A stretch of DNA of 60,035 nt from an uncultured Lachnospiraceae bacterium (lineage in GTDB: Bacteria; Bacillota; Clostridia; Lachnospirales; Lachnospiraceae): positions 1 to 60,035 of the forward strand of contig CANTEG010000016.1 in NCBI GenBank assembly GCA_947652735.1. The letters are read 5' to 3'. A program made the position numbers and the translations under genes. Shown here one piece after another: positions 18,966 to 27,885 of the stretch. How positions within the stretch are numbered: the first letter of the stretch is position 1; every line of letters begins with the position of its first letter. Below the pieces are notes generated by a model. It searched no databases, was not told the origin of the DNA, and worked only from the letters and a program-made list of their open reading frames with translations.

Positions 18966-19085
18966 AAGAACAAAGCACCTTCGGCACCTTTTATGACACC
19001 ACTACCTTTATGACACTTCGGGCGAAGCTTAGCAGGATTTTTAATCCTGCCTTATAGGAAAGTACGGAGGACTTTCCTATAAAAC
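18966..19085. repeat. Dispersed intergenic repeat, copy A
   Basis: This stretch shares an ordered set of blocks with 51902-51988: AAGAACAAAGC followed by CTTCG, then CTTAGCAGG, then ATAGGAAA paired with TTTCCTAT, then ATAAAACAA. Here GCAGGATT also pairs with AATCCTGC and ATAGGAAAGT with ACTTTCCTAT. Both copies sit directly next to an intrinsic terminator, on the side away from the upstream gene. No coding capacity is seen. Confidence 0.6.
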
Positions 19086-19089
19086 AAGG

Positions 19090-19120
19090 AAAAGGACAGT
19101 CAACGCTCGACTGCCCTTTT
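19090..19120 (-). terminator. Intrinsic terminator downstream of ftsH
   Basis: On the minus strand AAAAGGGCAGTC pairs with GACTGTCCTTTT around a 7-base loop and is followed by a pyrimidine-rich CCTTGTTTT. It lies 250 bases after the ftsH stop. The intervening 19121-19367 contains a long T-rich run on the plus strand (19228-19252) and nothing I can name. Confidence 0.65.
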
Positions 19121-19367
19121 CGGAGAAGGTATTTTGTTACTTATGGGGTGTAGCAAAAAACTATATAATGTATTGGGGGGGTTACAAGTATTATTATAGC
19201 AAATAATCTTAAAAAGTGTGCTCAAACAATTTTTTTATTTTATTTTTTTTTTGTGCATTTTGATTATAATGTTTGCCAAAAAATACATAAAACCGCGTCT
19301 TATTGTGCATAATCGACATTTTTATATAATTTTCATGTTTATATTGACCAGTCCCATATATTGTACT

Positions 19368-21236
19368 CTATTCATCGTCTTCTACATCATGAGCTACATT
19401 CTCAGGCTCAAACAGTGTTGCAAATTCTTTTCCGTCAATACGGTCTTTTTCAAGAAGCAGCTCAGCACATTTGTGAAGCACGTCAATATTATCCTGAATG
19501 ATTTTCTTTGCCTCAAGATAGCAGTTATCTATAAGCCTCTTAACCTCATGGTCGATTTTTGCAGCCACCTTATCGCTATAGCTTCTGGAATGTCCCAAAT
19601 CTCTGCCTAAGAATACTTCCTCACCACTCTCAACCTCATAGTTGATAAGACCAATTTTTTCCGACATTCCGAATTTTACAACCATATCCTGTGCAGTCTG
19701 GGTCGCCTGCTTAATGTCGCCTGAAGCACCAGTTGTAATATCATCAAATATAAGCTCCTCAGCGATTCTTCCACCCAGGCTTACCTCTATATCCTGAATC
19801 ATTCTTTTCTTTGTACGGAACACGTTGTCATTTTCAGGAAGCGGCATGGTATATCCACCTGCTCCCAGTCCATTCGGAATAATTGACACAATATGAACCG
19901 GTCCCACCTCACTTAAAAGATGGAATAAAATCGCGTGTCCTGCCTCATGGTAAGCAGTGATACGTCTGTCATGTTCCGGTACAAGACGGCTCTTTTTCTC
20001 TCCGCCTATGCCGACCTTGATAAATGACTTGTCAATATCACCTTTTCCTATATATGGGCGGTTTTCCTTTGCCGCGCTTATCGCTGCCTCATTGACAAGG
20101 TTCTCCAAATCAGCACCGGAAAAGCCTGATGTGGTTCTTGCTATTTCATGTAAATTTACATCATCAGACAACGGCTTGTTTTTCACATGAACCTTAAGTA
20201 TCTCTTCACGTCCCTTAACATCAGGGCGTCCTACCATAATCTTTCTGTCAAAACGTCCCGGACGAAGTATTGCCGGGTCAAGTATATCAACTCGGTTTGT
20301 AGCTGCAATGACGATGATTCCCTCATTGGCACCAAATCCGTCCATCTCAACAAGCATCTGGTTCAGGGTTTGCTCTCTCTCATCATGTCCGCCGCCAAGA
20401 CCCGAGCCTCTCCTACGTGCAACTGCATCTATCTCGTCTATAAATATAATACATGGTGCATGCTTCTTTGCATCATAAAACAAATCTCTTACTCTGGAGG
20501 CACCGACACCAACAAACATTTCCACAAAATCAGAACCTGATATCGTGAAAAATGGTACGCCTGCCTCACCTGCAACAGCCTTTGCAAGAAGTGTCTTACC
20601 TGTTCCTGGAGGCCCCTCAAGAAGCACACCCTTCGGTATTCTGGCTCCTAAATCGTTGTATTTTTTAGGATACCTGAGGAAATCAACAATCTCGCTCATC
20701 TCCTCCTTTTCCTCGTCCAGTCCCGCAACATCCTTAAATGTATATTTCTTATCCTGATCCGTACTCATCCTTGCACGGCTTTTTCCAAAGCTCATAACCT
20801 TGTTGCCGCCATTGCTTCCACCATTGGCAGTGGCATTAAGCATAACAACAAGTACCACAATAAGTACGATACCTAATATAAGGGGAAGCCATGTAATAAA
20901 GGTGCTTTGCCTCGTTACATCGTAAAGACTCATCTTGATAAGTCCATCGCCATGCTTCATTACCATTTCCTGTATCTGGTTTACATCTGAAGCATAAAAC
21001 TGTTTCGAGGTATCTACTCCTCTATACGTTATGACTATCGTACCTGTCGGCACCTGACTGTTTTGATAGATTAATACCGTATCTATCATATCTTCTTTTA
21101 AATCGCTTTGAAAATCATCTATTGTGTATTTAACATCTGTAGTTGTGTTTTTTGATGATATCCAGACAACTATACAAAAAGCTATTAAAAACAACATTAG
21201 ATAAAAGCCTAAGCTTCTTCGCATCCTACTCTTCAT
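19368..21236 (-). CDS. ftsH: ATP-dependent zinc metalloprotease FtsH
   Basis: 622 residues. Membrane helix 9-27, an extracytoplasmic domain, a second helix (about 114-134), an AAA+ ATPase with Walker A GPPGTGKT (208-215), Walker [10 protein letters not shown] and the SRH arginines ([20 protein letters not shown]), and an M41 protease domain with the zinc motif HEAGH. It degrades misfolded and regulatory membrane proteins and in Bacillus is needed for sporulation. Position after hpt and tilS is the classic Firmicute order. Confidence 0.97.
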   Translation of the reverse strand: MKSRMRRSLGFYLMLFLIAFCIVVWISSKNTTTDVKYTIDDFQSDLKEDMIDTVLIYQNSQVPTGTIVITYRGVDTSKQFYASDVNQIQEMVMKHGDGLIKMSLYDVTRQSTFITWLPLILGIVLIVVLVVMLNATANGGSNGGNKVMSFGKSRARMSTDQDKKYTFKDVAGLDEEKEEMSEIVDFLRYPKKYNDLGARIPKGVLLEGPPGTGKTLLAKAVAGEAGVPFFTISGSDFVEMFVGVGASRVRDLFYDAKKHAPCIIFIDEIDAVARRRGSGLGGGHDEREQTLNQMLVEMDGFGANEGIIVIAATNRVDILDPAILRPGRFDRKIMVGRPDVKGREEILKVHVKNKPLSDDVNLHEIARTTSGFSGADLENLVNEAAISAAKENRPYIGKGDIDKSFIKVGIGGEKKSRLVPEHDRRITAYHEAGHAILFHLLSEVGPVHIVSIIPNGLGAGGYTMPLPENDNVFRTKKRMIQDIEVSLGGRIAEELIFDDITTGASGDIKQATQTAQDMVVKFGMSEKIGLINYEVESGEEVFLGRDLGHSRSYSDKVAAKIDHEVKRLIDNCYLEAKKIIQDNIDVLHKCAELLLEKDRIDGKEFATLFEPENVAHDVEDDE

Positions 21237-21263
21237 TCTACGCTCCCTTCTTTCTGTTAGGAA

Positions 21264-21785
21264 TTATTCCTCAATAACGCCTATATAAGATAAATTCCTA
21301 TACTTTTGTGCACAATCCAATCCATATCCTACTACAAACCTGTCGGGAATAACAAATCCCGTCATATCAGGATTAATTTCCACAGCTCTCCTGTCAGGCT
21401 TATCAAGAAGTGTTACAACCTTAAAGCTTGCAGGTTTTCTCTCCTTGAGAATTTTTATAAGATAGGACAGGGTTCTTCCTGAATCCATAATATCTTCCAC
21501 AAGAATAACATCTCTGTCCTGAATTGACTCATCCAAATCTTTAATCAGCTTAACCACACCAGTTGATTTTGTCTCATTGCCGTAACTGCTCACAGACATA
21601 AAATCCATGGTCACAGGCACCTCCAGTTTTTTTGCAAGCTCACACATGAAAAAAACGCTGCCTTTCAAAACTCCTATCAGGTGCACGGAACGTCCTTCAT
21701 ATTCCTTATTTATAGCCTCAGCCATCTCGCTGATTCTATCATTTACTTTGTCTTCGCTTATTAATACTCCTATCTTCTCAGCCAT
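21264..21785 (-). CDS. hpt: Hypoxanthine phosphoribosyltransferase
   Basis: 173 residues from the ATG at 21785, which follows GGAGAGGGAG and matches the family N-terminus. The PRPP-binding motif ILVEDIMDSGRTL and the distal RFVVGYGLDC are present. It salvages hypoxanthine and guanine. The start overlaps the end of tilS by 8 bases, indicating coupling. An upstream in-frame start at 21839 lies within tilS and lacks a ribosome-binding site. Confidence 0.95.
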   Translation of the reverse strand: MAEKIGVLISEDKVNDRISEMAEAINKEYEGRSVHLIGVLKGSVFFMCELAKKLEVPVTMDFMSVSSYGNETKSTGVVKLIKDLDESIQDRDVILVEDIMDSGRTLSYLIKILKERKPASFKVVTLLDKPDRRAVEINPDMTGFVIPDRFVVGYGLDCAQKYRNLSYIGVIEE

Positions 21786-23184
21786 TTTCATCTCCCTCTC
21801 CTTCGTATTCCAGACACAAAATTTCTTTCGTCGCTTCATCTACTTTATAGTTTACATTATACCTAAGTCCTATGACCCATATGATTTCACTGCCACATGC
21901 TACTACCGGCCATGTATCCCTAAGTGTTCTGTCTATTTTACTGTCAATAAAAACCCTTGACAGCTTCTTGGAATTTCCCATTCCGTCAATTATAATATAA
22001 TCCCCCGCTTTCGGAGTCCTTATACAAAATTTCCCATGTATTTTACCATAATCAACCATTTTAGTATATATTTTTTTTGAAACCTCTGCCACGTTATCTT
22101 TTTTCAGCAGACTTACACTTAAGCTCCCATGTCCCGGAACAGTGTATGCACCTGGTTCCGAAATTTCAATGTCGTATTTGGCACTGTCAGCAACGCCACC
22201 GCTTATTATAAGGGTTCCGTAACTCTTTCTTGCAACGATTCCATATGGCAGGAAAACCGTTTTCCCAGTTTCCCCGTACATCAAATCCACCACAGACTTT
22301 ATATGTTTTCTTCCTATATCCTTCTGCTTTCCTGCCGTCTTTATAATTGCTTCCCTAACTATGTACTCCAAAAGCACCCTGTCTTTCCTTGCAATTTTAT
22401 CTATATCAAGAATGATACCTTTTTCGGTATCGTCGTATTTGCCGTATTCCGCCATACAGTAAACAGCCCTATCATGGATAAATTCATAGTCCCTCCCTGC
22501 CTCATCTGCAATATCACATATATGGTTTATGGCATTGCTGTTTATGGTTTCCATTTGAGGGATAATATTATGCCTGATTTTATTTCTATCATAATGCGTC
22601 GTGTCATTTGTGGAATCATTACAAAAGTCCTGATTACACGCTTTAAGATAAGCTTCAATCTCACCTCTTGTGCTTCCCAGCAACGGTCTTATAATTTTGT
22701 CCCTGACAGGTGAAATGCCTGCAAGCCCCTTTAATCCGCTGCCTCTTAATATATTGAAAATCACGGTTTCCGCCATGTCACCTCTGTTGTGTGCCACCGC
22801 AATTTTATCCGCATTATATTTTTTCCGTACCTCCTCAAAGCAACTATATCTGTAAGACCTCCCTGCCTCCTCGACAGAGCAGCCGCACTCCTTTGCATAT
22901 GCATTGATATCCTTTTTAAAAACCACGAAATGGACTCCAAGCCTACCACAAAGCTCTTTTACAAACAACTCATCCCTGTCCGCCTCAGCCCCCCTTAACA
23001 TGTGATTCACGTGAACACCGTATATATTTTTTCGTTCAATGCCGTAATCGTCCGCAAGCATGCAGAGCACAACCATCAGGCATACCGAATCTGCTCCTCC
23101 TGATATACCCACGACCAGATTCTTTACATCTGACAGCATATTATATTCATCTATATAGCTTCTTATATTTTCAATAAAATTCAT
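21778..23184 (-). CDS. tilS: tRNA(Ile)-lysidine synthase
   Basis: 468 residues. N-terminal PP-loop ATPase with GISGGADS (26-33), the HVNHMLRG motif and the H-N-R-G-D-M-A-E-T segment, followed by the TilS central and C-terminal substrate domains. It converts C34 of tRNA-Ile (CAU) to lysidine, an essential step for reading AUA codons. Part of the spoIIE-tilS-hpt-ftsH run. Confidence 0.95.
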   Translation of the reverse strand: MNFIENIRSYIDEYNMLSDVKNLVVGISGGADSVCLMVVLCMLADDYGIERKNIYGVHVNHMLRGAEADRDELFVKELCGRLGVHFVVFKKDINAYAKECGCSVEEAGRSYRYSCFEEVRKKYNADKIAVAHNRGDMAETVIFNILRGSGLKGLAGISPVRDKIIRPLLGSTRGEIEAYLKACNQDFCNDSTNDTTHYDRNKIRHNIIPQMETINSNAINHICDIADEAGRDYEFIHDRAVYCMAEYGKYDDTEKGIILDIDKIARKDRVLLEYIVREAIIKTAGKQKDIGRKHIKSVVDLMYGETGKTVFLPYGIVARKSYGTLIISGGVADSAKYDIEISEPGAYTVPGHGSLSVSLLKKDNVAEVSKKIYTKMVDYGKIHGKFCIRTPKAGDYIIIDGMGNSKKLSRVFIDSKIDRTLRDTWPVVACGSEIIWVIGLRYNVNYKVDEATKEILCLEYEGEGDENG

Positions 23185-23257
23185 TTTTCCCTCTGTTTAA
23201 CATGCTTTTTGCATATCTGAAAATATTAACACATCAAAAAGCCAATGTATATAGTTA

Positions 23258-25288
23258 TCACAAAGTTTTAACAAGTTTACTGACTATTATTGTTGCATCG
23301 TCCTTTAGGCGGTTACCTCCCGAAGCCTTTACTTCGTCCATTATCATCGCGGCAACCTCGTCCGCATCCATGTTATCGCATGTGAGGAGCATATCCTTTA
23401 AATATTCCTCTTTATTTTCAAATACAATACTTTCCAGAACACCGTCACTCAGCATAACTATCATGTCCCCATCGTAAAGCTTTTTCCTACAACTCTCACA
23501 GTCTGCTCCCTCAACCACGCCCACAGGCAATGATGTAGATTTCACTATTTCTATCCATTCATCCCGCTTTATATAGGTTGCTGCTGCCCCCTGCTTATAA
23601 AGGCTTCCATAGCCCGTGTGCAAATCTATAATAAGCATGTCCAGCGTTGCAAAGCTCTCTCCTTTGTTTCTCTGTGCCAAATAGGAGTTTACTATCCTGA
23701 TTGACATTTCCTTGTCAAAGCCTGCCATGAGAAGCTCCTCTAACGCATCAAGCAGATTTCTGCTGTCCGCGTCAGCCCGCTCTCCATTTCCCATCCCGTC
23801 AGCAATCATAAGCAGCTTTCTGCCGTCTCTGATATCACCCACATAAAAATTGTCTCCCGATACCTGTTCCTCATATCGACTCAAGGTCTTCACCGCCACC
23901 TGGCATTCAAATTCAGGCTTTTGTTCCATGCACAGCACATCATACTGTCTTCCAACGATTGCCCTGCTGTCCTCCTTTAAAACAAGTCCAAGTCCTATAT
24001 GCTTTTCTACAATTTTCCTTACAGTATCAGAGACAACAATTTTACCTCTGAGACAACGTATTGTTATATAAACCTCATAACGTCCGTCACTGTTTTTTGT
24101 AAGCAGCAAATTTTTAACTGATATTTCTTTTGCCCCAAGCTCCTCCACAATTTTTGCTTCTATGGTTTTTCTTACGGGTACTGCATTTGATAAGCCCGAT
24201 GTAAAATCATCTATGATATTCCCCACATCCAAAAATCCAATCCCTGCTTCTGCGTCCCTTGCCATAGTATAGTCAATACGTTTAAATGCTTTAGCCAGAT
24301 TGCTTATTCTTTTCATAACAAGCCCCGCCCATTCTGCCGATTCAGTTTCCAGCTCTCCGTTTTTTACCCTCTCATCAATAGCGGCAATCCAGCCTGATGG
24401 AAGAAGCAAAAAGATAAGCAGTGCAGACACAAGTGCCTTTTGGGAATTTTCACTAAGCAGCGGCTGATAAAATATAAATCCACACAGATAGTAAATAATT
24501 GCAAAACATATGCCATATACAAACCGCCCGCCCTTCAACGTACATATAACCGCAAAGGATGCCACTGCAATAATCATCCAGTTTGTAAGAAAGTGGTCAT
24601 TGCCTGTCCGTGCTGACATAATCGCTCCAGCAATCGTTGTCCAGCTTATTCCGATTCCAAATCCAAATCTGTACATTGCATAAAGTATACTAAAAAGGCC
24701 AAATGCCTCAGCTACCACAATTCCTCCAAATGCAGTAACAGGCATACCACAAAGTACGGTTGCCGCAAGCGCCACCGCACTGATTGCCGCCTCATTTTCT
24801 ATCGCTATTCTAACATAATCATTTATTATGGTCTGTATCGCATGTGAATAAATCATTGCAAGTGAAAATGCAATTGCCGCCTCTGCAAATACTGCCGGAA
24901 GCAATATACTGCCTGGAAACAGAACATACCACGTATAATTTACAAGTGCCGTGGAAACAGCGGCAAAAAGTGCCATACCTGTTTTTTGCCACTTGTAGCT
25001 TTTATCCTGCTTTATGTTCATAAGAAGCAGCACTAAAACAGAGATAACTGCATACCTTGCCACATTGATATCCTGGGACCCTGATAATATTCCAAGCATA
25101 AGACTTATGGCACATGCAATATATCTTTCGCCAATAATACAAACTGCAATCAAAAATCCAACTAAAAAGGGATTAATCTCAAATATCTGACATCTCCCCA
25201 CAAAAAAAGCTGCCACAATGAGCCATGCTCTCTTTAGCAACTTCTCCGACAGGGCATTATCCTCTGATACAACACCTGAAATATCCAT
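23258..25288 (-). CDS. spoIIE: Stage II sporulation protein E (SpoIIE phosphatase)
   Basis: 676 residues from the ATG at 25288, which sits 6 bases after GGGAGG. The first 300 residues form about ten membrane helices; a linker follows; residues about 470-676 are a PP2C phosphatase with IADGMGNGERAD, the MLIID strand and VMLSDGVLE. It dephosphorylates SpoIIAA to activate SigF in the forespore and localises to the polar septum. It is shorter than the Bacillus protein (about 827 residues). The promoter is described separately. Confidence 0.96.
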   Translation of the reverse strand: MDISGVVSEDNALSEKLLKRAWLIVAAFFVGRCQIFEINPFLVGFLIAVCIIGERYIACAISLMLGILSGSQDINVARYAVISVLVLLLMNIKQDKSYKWQKTGMALFAAVSTALVNYTWYVLFPGSILLPAVFAEAAIAFSLAMIYSHAIQTIINDYVRIAIENEAAISAVALAATVLCGMPVTAFGGIVVAEAFGLFSILYAMYRFGFGIGISWTTIAGAIMSARTGNDHFLTNWMIIAVASFAVICTLKGGRFVYGICFAIIYYLCGFIFYQPLLSENSQKALVSALLIFLLLPSGWIAAIDERVKNGELETESAEWAGLVMKRISNLAKAFKRIDYTMARDAEAGIGFLDVGNIIDDFTSGLSNAVPVRKTIEAKIVEELGAKEISVKNLLLTKNSDGRYEVYITIRCLRGKIVVSDTVRKIVEKHIGLGLVLKEDSRAIVGRQYDVLCMEQKPEFECQVAVKTLSRYEEQVSGDNFYVGDIRDGRKLLMIADGMGNGERADADSRNLLDALEELLMAGFDKEMSIRIVNSYLAQRNKGESFATLDMLIIDLHTGYGSLYKQGAAATYIKRDEWIEIVKSTSLPVGVVEGADCESCRKKLYDGDMIVMLSDGVLESIVFENKEEYLKDMLLTCDNMDADEVAAMIMDEVKASGGNRLKDDATIIVSKLVKTL

Positions 25289-25340
25289 TTTTACCTCCCA
25301 CATGAATAATGTTGCCTGTCATAAGACACAGCGTTTATCC

Positions 25341-25373
25341 ATTATAAATGCGGGTGTATTTTTTATTTGTCAA
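25341..25373 (-). promoter_or_regulatory. spoIIE promoter with 21-bp spacer and Spo0A-like box
   Basis: Minus-strand TTGACA (25368-25373) and TATAAT (25341-25346) are separated by 21 bases. In Bacillus the Spo0A-activated spoIIE and spoIIG promoters have the same unusual 21-22 bp spacing. TGTCAAA on the plus strand at 25368-25374 matches six of seven bases of the 0A box TGTCGAA and overlaps the -35 hexamer. Confidence 0.7.
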
Positions 25374-25426
25374 ATCATAGTATGTTTATATATAATCTTA
25401 TAGACAAAAAATATCTGTCCTGACAG

Positions 25427-25729
25427 TTACTTGCTGGGACGTATTACTATCTCATCCGGATACACCATGCCAAGCTTTTCCTTTGCTACATCCTCAACAT
25501 ACTGTTTTGTCTGCATATACTTCTCCTGAGCCTCCATCTTCTCCCTCTCGAGCTGGGCTTCCTCTATCTTCTTTTCCAAAGTTCTTTCCGTAACCGCAAG
25601 CTCACGGCTCTGGGAGTATAAATCTGATATTTTGAACACCGATGCCATACAAACAACCACAACTGCAATAACTATAACAAAGCTTGCAACCCCTGATTGT
25701 TTTCTAGTCGATTTTTTTCTTCTTGCCAT
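25427..25729 (-). CDS. divIC: Septum formation initiator, DivIC/FtsB family
   Basis: 100 residues: a basic N-terminus, one membrane helix (about 16-36) and a periplasm-facing coiled coil (39-75) ending in the family pattern EDVAKEKLGMVYPDEIVI. It acts with FtsL in the divisome. The place between yabQ and spoIIE matches the Bacillus arrangement. Confidence 0.92.
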   Translation of the reverse strand: MARRKKSTRKQSGVASFVIVIAVVVVCMASVFKISDLYSQSRELAVTERTLEKKIEEAQLEREKMEAQEKYMQTKQYVEDVAKEKLGMVYPDEIVIRPSK

Positions 25730-25758
25730 CTCTACACCTACTTAATAATAAAGCATAC

Positions 25759-26154
25759 CTATCTATTTTTTGTCTTAAGCGTAATTCTAAACTTTTTTCT
25801 AACATTTTTCAACACTTTATTACATTTTTTACCTAATTTCTTTATAAACCCTATCATGTAATCAGCAAAGTACATGAAAACCTTACTAATTGTATAATGA
25901 TATACAAGTGCCCCTATAACCATTCCAATGAATATGTAAAACCGGAAGCTGCCATAATTATACCTGTTAACACTTGCAATTGTGACACATGCTGCCAGCA
26001 GCCAAAAAAACAGGTCTGATAGTGCAATAAAGAAATAGTTGTGACTTATCATGCGCCTTATGCACCGAATGATATCATAGCCAAAGCAAAGCACGGCTCC
26101 TAAAAGCATACTGATTATAAGCGTATCAACCTGACCTGCGATAAAATCATGCAT
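25759..26154 (-). CDS. yabQ: Spore cortex protein YabQ
   Basis: 131 residues from the ATG at 26154, with four hydrophobic helices (about 6-26, 38-56, 62-80, 85-105) and a basic C-terminal tail, as in YabQ. In Bacillus YabQ is a mother-cell membrane protein needed for cortex formation. An upstream in-frame start at 26190 would overlap yabP; the chosen start lies 1 base from the yabP stop. Confidence 0.88.
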   Translation of the reverse strand: MHDFIAGQVDTLIISMLLGAVLCFGYDIIRCIRRMISHNYFFIALSDLFFWLLAACVTIASVNRYNYGSFRFYIFIGMVIGALVYHYTISKVFMYFADYMIGFIKKLGKKCNKVLKNVRKKFRITLKTKNR

Positions 26155-26155
26155 C

Positions 26156-26431
26156 CTACCTGAACAACCTTCCGAATATTTTAGATGCAACCTTGCCCGG
26201 TTCCGTTATCTCCGAGTATTCCATGCTGTCTATTCTTCCTGTAAATTCCAGTTCACAGGTCTCGCTGTCAAGTTTTGACATATGCAGCTCCGCTCCCTTT
26301 ATCGTCAGCTTCCCCATATCTGTATTAAGCTCTGCACGTTCTGTATCAAACGAGAGAACCTTATGTACACCTGTTATAATACCATTCTTTCTTCCGTCAA
26401 GACAAATTCTGTGGTTTGTCACAGCTTCCAT
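26156..26431 (-). CDS. yabP: Sporulation protein YabP
   Basis: 91 residues of the YabP/YqfC family: HRICLDGRKNGIITGVHKVLSFD, then LTIKGAELHM and LEFTGRIDSMEY. YabP is a SigE-controlled sporulation protein of uncertain biochemical role. It is translationally close to yabQ (same strand, almost abutting). Confidence 0.93.
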   Translation of the reverse strand: MEAVTNHRICLDGRKNGIITGVHKVLSFDTERAELNTDMGKLTIKGAELHMSKLDSETCELEFTGRIDSMEYSEITEPGKVASKIFGRLFR

Positions 26432-26486
26432 ACGTCATTCACCGCCAAAAGAAAAATCATATAAAACATTATATGTCATACAAGTC

Positions 26487-26726
26487 CTACAGATACCTAT
26501 ACATTTCTTTTGCTTCTTCTTTTTTGCTCGTATCAGCTATCATTGTAACCTCGGCTTTAACAGATTTATTTCCAAACGCTATTTCTATAACATCCCCCAC
26601 CTTAACATCATATGATGCTTTTACGACTTTATCATTAACCATCACTCGTCCTGCCGTACATGCGTCATTGGCAACAGTTCTCCTTTTTATCAGACGTGAA
26701 ACCTTTAAATATTTATCTAATCTCAT
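26487..26726 (-). CDS. rqcP: S4-domain ribosome quality-control protein RqcP (YabO)
   Basis: 79 residues forming one S4 RNA-binding domain (MRLDKYLKVSRLIKRRTVAN...GRVMVNDK). RqcP acts with RqcH on stalled 50S-peptidyl-tRNA complexes during C-terminal alanine tailing. Its position between hup and yabP is conserved in Firmicutes. Confidence 0.93.
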   Translation of the reverse strand: MRLDKYLKVSRLIKRRTVANDACTAGRVMVNDKVVKASYDVKVGDVIEIAFGNKSVKAEVTMIADTSKKEEAKEMYRYL

Positions 26727-26761
26727 AATACCTCCAAAATAAAAGAAATAATATTATTTAT

Positions 26762-26788
26762 GAAAAGAAAAAAGCGCCATCGGCGCTT
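26762..26788 (-). terminator. Intrinsic terminator after hup
   Basis: On the minus strand AAGCGCC-GAT-GGCGCTT (26788-26772) is followed directly by TTTTCTTTTC. It should end most transcripts from the hup promoter before rqcP. Confidence 0.88.
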
Positions 26789-26816
26789 AATTTCTTAATT
26801 TTCCCAAAACCCAGAA

Positions 26817-27089
26817 CTAGTTGATAGAATCCTTTAATGCCTTACCAGCCTTAAACTTAGGAGCCTTTGAAGCAGCAATCTTCATTGTCTCGCCTGTTCT
26901 TGGATTTCTACCTTCTCTTGCAGGTCTCTCAGCTACCTCAAATGTACCAAATCCAACTAACTGAATCTTCTCGCCCTTCTTTAACTCATCAGCAACTGTC
27001 TCAGTGAAAGCCTTAAGTACCTTCTCAACATCAACTTTCTTAAGTCCTGTCTTGTCAGCCATGCTTGCAACTAATTCACTCTTGTTCAT
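26817..27089 (-). CDS. hup: DNA-binding protein HU
   Basis: 90 residues, canonical for HU: MNKSELVASMADKTGL at the start, the conserved GFGTFEV and the DNA-inserting arm RPAREGRNPRTGE. It compacts the nucleoid as a dimer. A SigA promoter (27185-27213) and a terminator frame it as its own transcription unit. Confidence 0.97.
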   Translation of the reverse strand: MNKSELVASMADKTGLKKVDVEKVLKAFTETVADELKKGEKIQLVGFGTFEVAERPAREGRNPRTGETMKIAASKAPKFKAGKALKDSIN

Positions 27090-27184
27090 CGAAAAATTCC
27101 TCCTATAAATAAAAAACGTTTTGATTACCTATTGATATTCAAGTAATCCCCTTTTACATGAGCTTTTTAAAGCCCTACGCATAC

Positions 27185-27213
27185 TTATACCCTTTTAACC
27201 AGTATTTGTCAAG
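27185..27213 (-). promoter_or_regulatory. SigA promoter of hup
   Basis: TTGACA (27208-27213), a 17-base spacer and TATAAG (27185-27190) on the minus strand. The leader to the hup ATG is about 90 bases. Confidence 0.75.
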
Positions 27214-27247
27214 TAAAAAAGCTGTTAAAGCTGTCAAAAGCAGTCAC

Positions 27248-27796
27248 TTAGCCCTCCATTTGTCTTCCTAAGAAGTTTGCCGCTATGATTGCCGCCTTCC
27301 ATTCACTTTCTCCCACAGGCTTTTCCCCTTCCTTACTAAGAAGAATCACCGCGCCGATGGCATCACCCTCGCTTATAATTGTCTGAACAATTTGTCCCGA
27401 ATATTCATTTTCTCCGTTTCCGAGAATTTTAATGAATTTCTTTTCACCCTTTTTGGCAACAATTGACTCCCTGTCATTAATTGCCTCCTCAAGTTCCCTG
27501 TGAAGACTTCTGCCGAGAAGCTCCTTTTTCGGAATTCCTGCAACTGCTATGATCTGGTCCCTGTCGCACACGCATACACCGCACCCAAGTATTTGTGCCG
27601 CTGCTTCCACATATTGCTGTGCAAATACACTCAGCTCTCCGATTGGAGAATACTTTTTCAGTATGATTTCTCCTTCTTTATCAGTAAATATTTCCAACGG
27701 ATCTCCCTCACGTATCCTTAAAACACGTCTGATTTCCTTTGGTACTACTATTCTTCCAAGTTCATCTATTCTTCTGACAATTCCTGTTGCTTTCAT
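27248..27796 (-). CDS. spoVT: Stage V sporulation protein T (AbrB-type regulator)
   Basis: 182 residues. The N-terminal AbrB swapped-hairpin DNA-binding domain (MKATGIVRRIDELGRIVVPKEIRR) is followed by a GAF-like domain (about 55-180) characteristic of SpoVT. In Bacillus it tunes late forespore SigG-dependent transcription. It heads the conserved sporulation block. Confidence 0.96.
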   Translation of the reverse strand: MKATGIVRRIDELGRIVVPKEIRRVLRIREGDPLEIFTDKEGEIILKKYSPIGELSVFAQQYVEAAAQILGCGVCVCDRDQIIAVAGIPKKELLGRSLHRELEEAINDRESIVAKKGEKKFIKILGNGENEYSGQIVQTIISEGDAIGAVILLSKEGEKPVGESEWKAAIIAANFLGRQMEG

Positions 27797-27885
27797 ATTA
27801 TTTCAACCCTTTCTTACAGATTTTCATTCATTTAATCGTGATGTTAGTATCTGTAAGAAACGGAAATTTATACACAACAAATTTA

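Noticed and set aside
19195-19330. T-rich stretch downstream of ftsH as a small RNA gene
   Set aside because: Long T-runs but no promoter-plus-terminator pair or stable fold that I can support.
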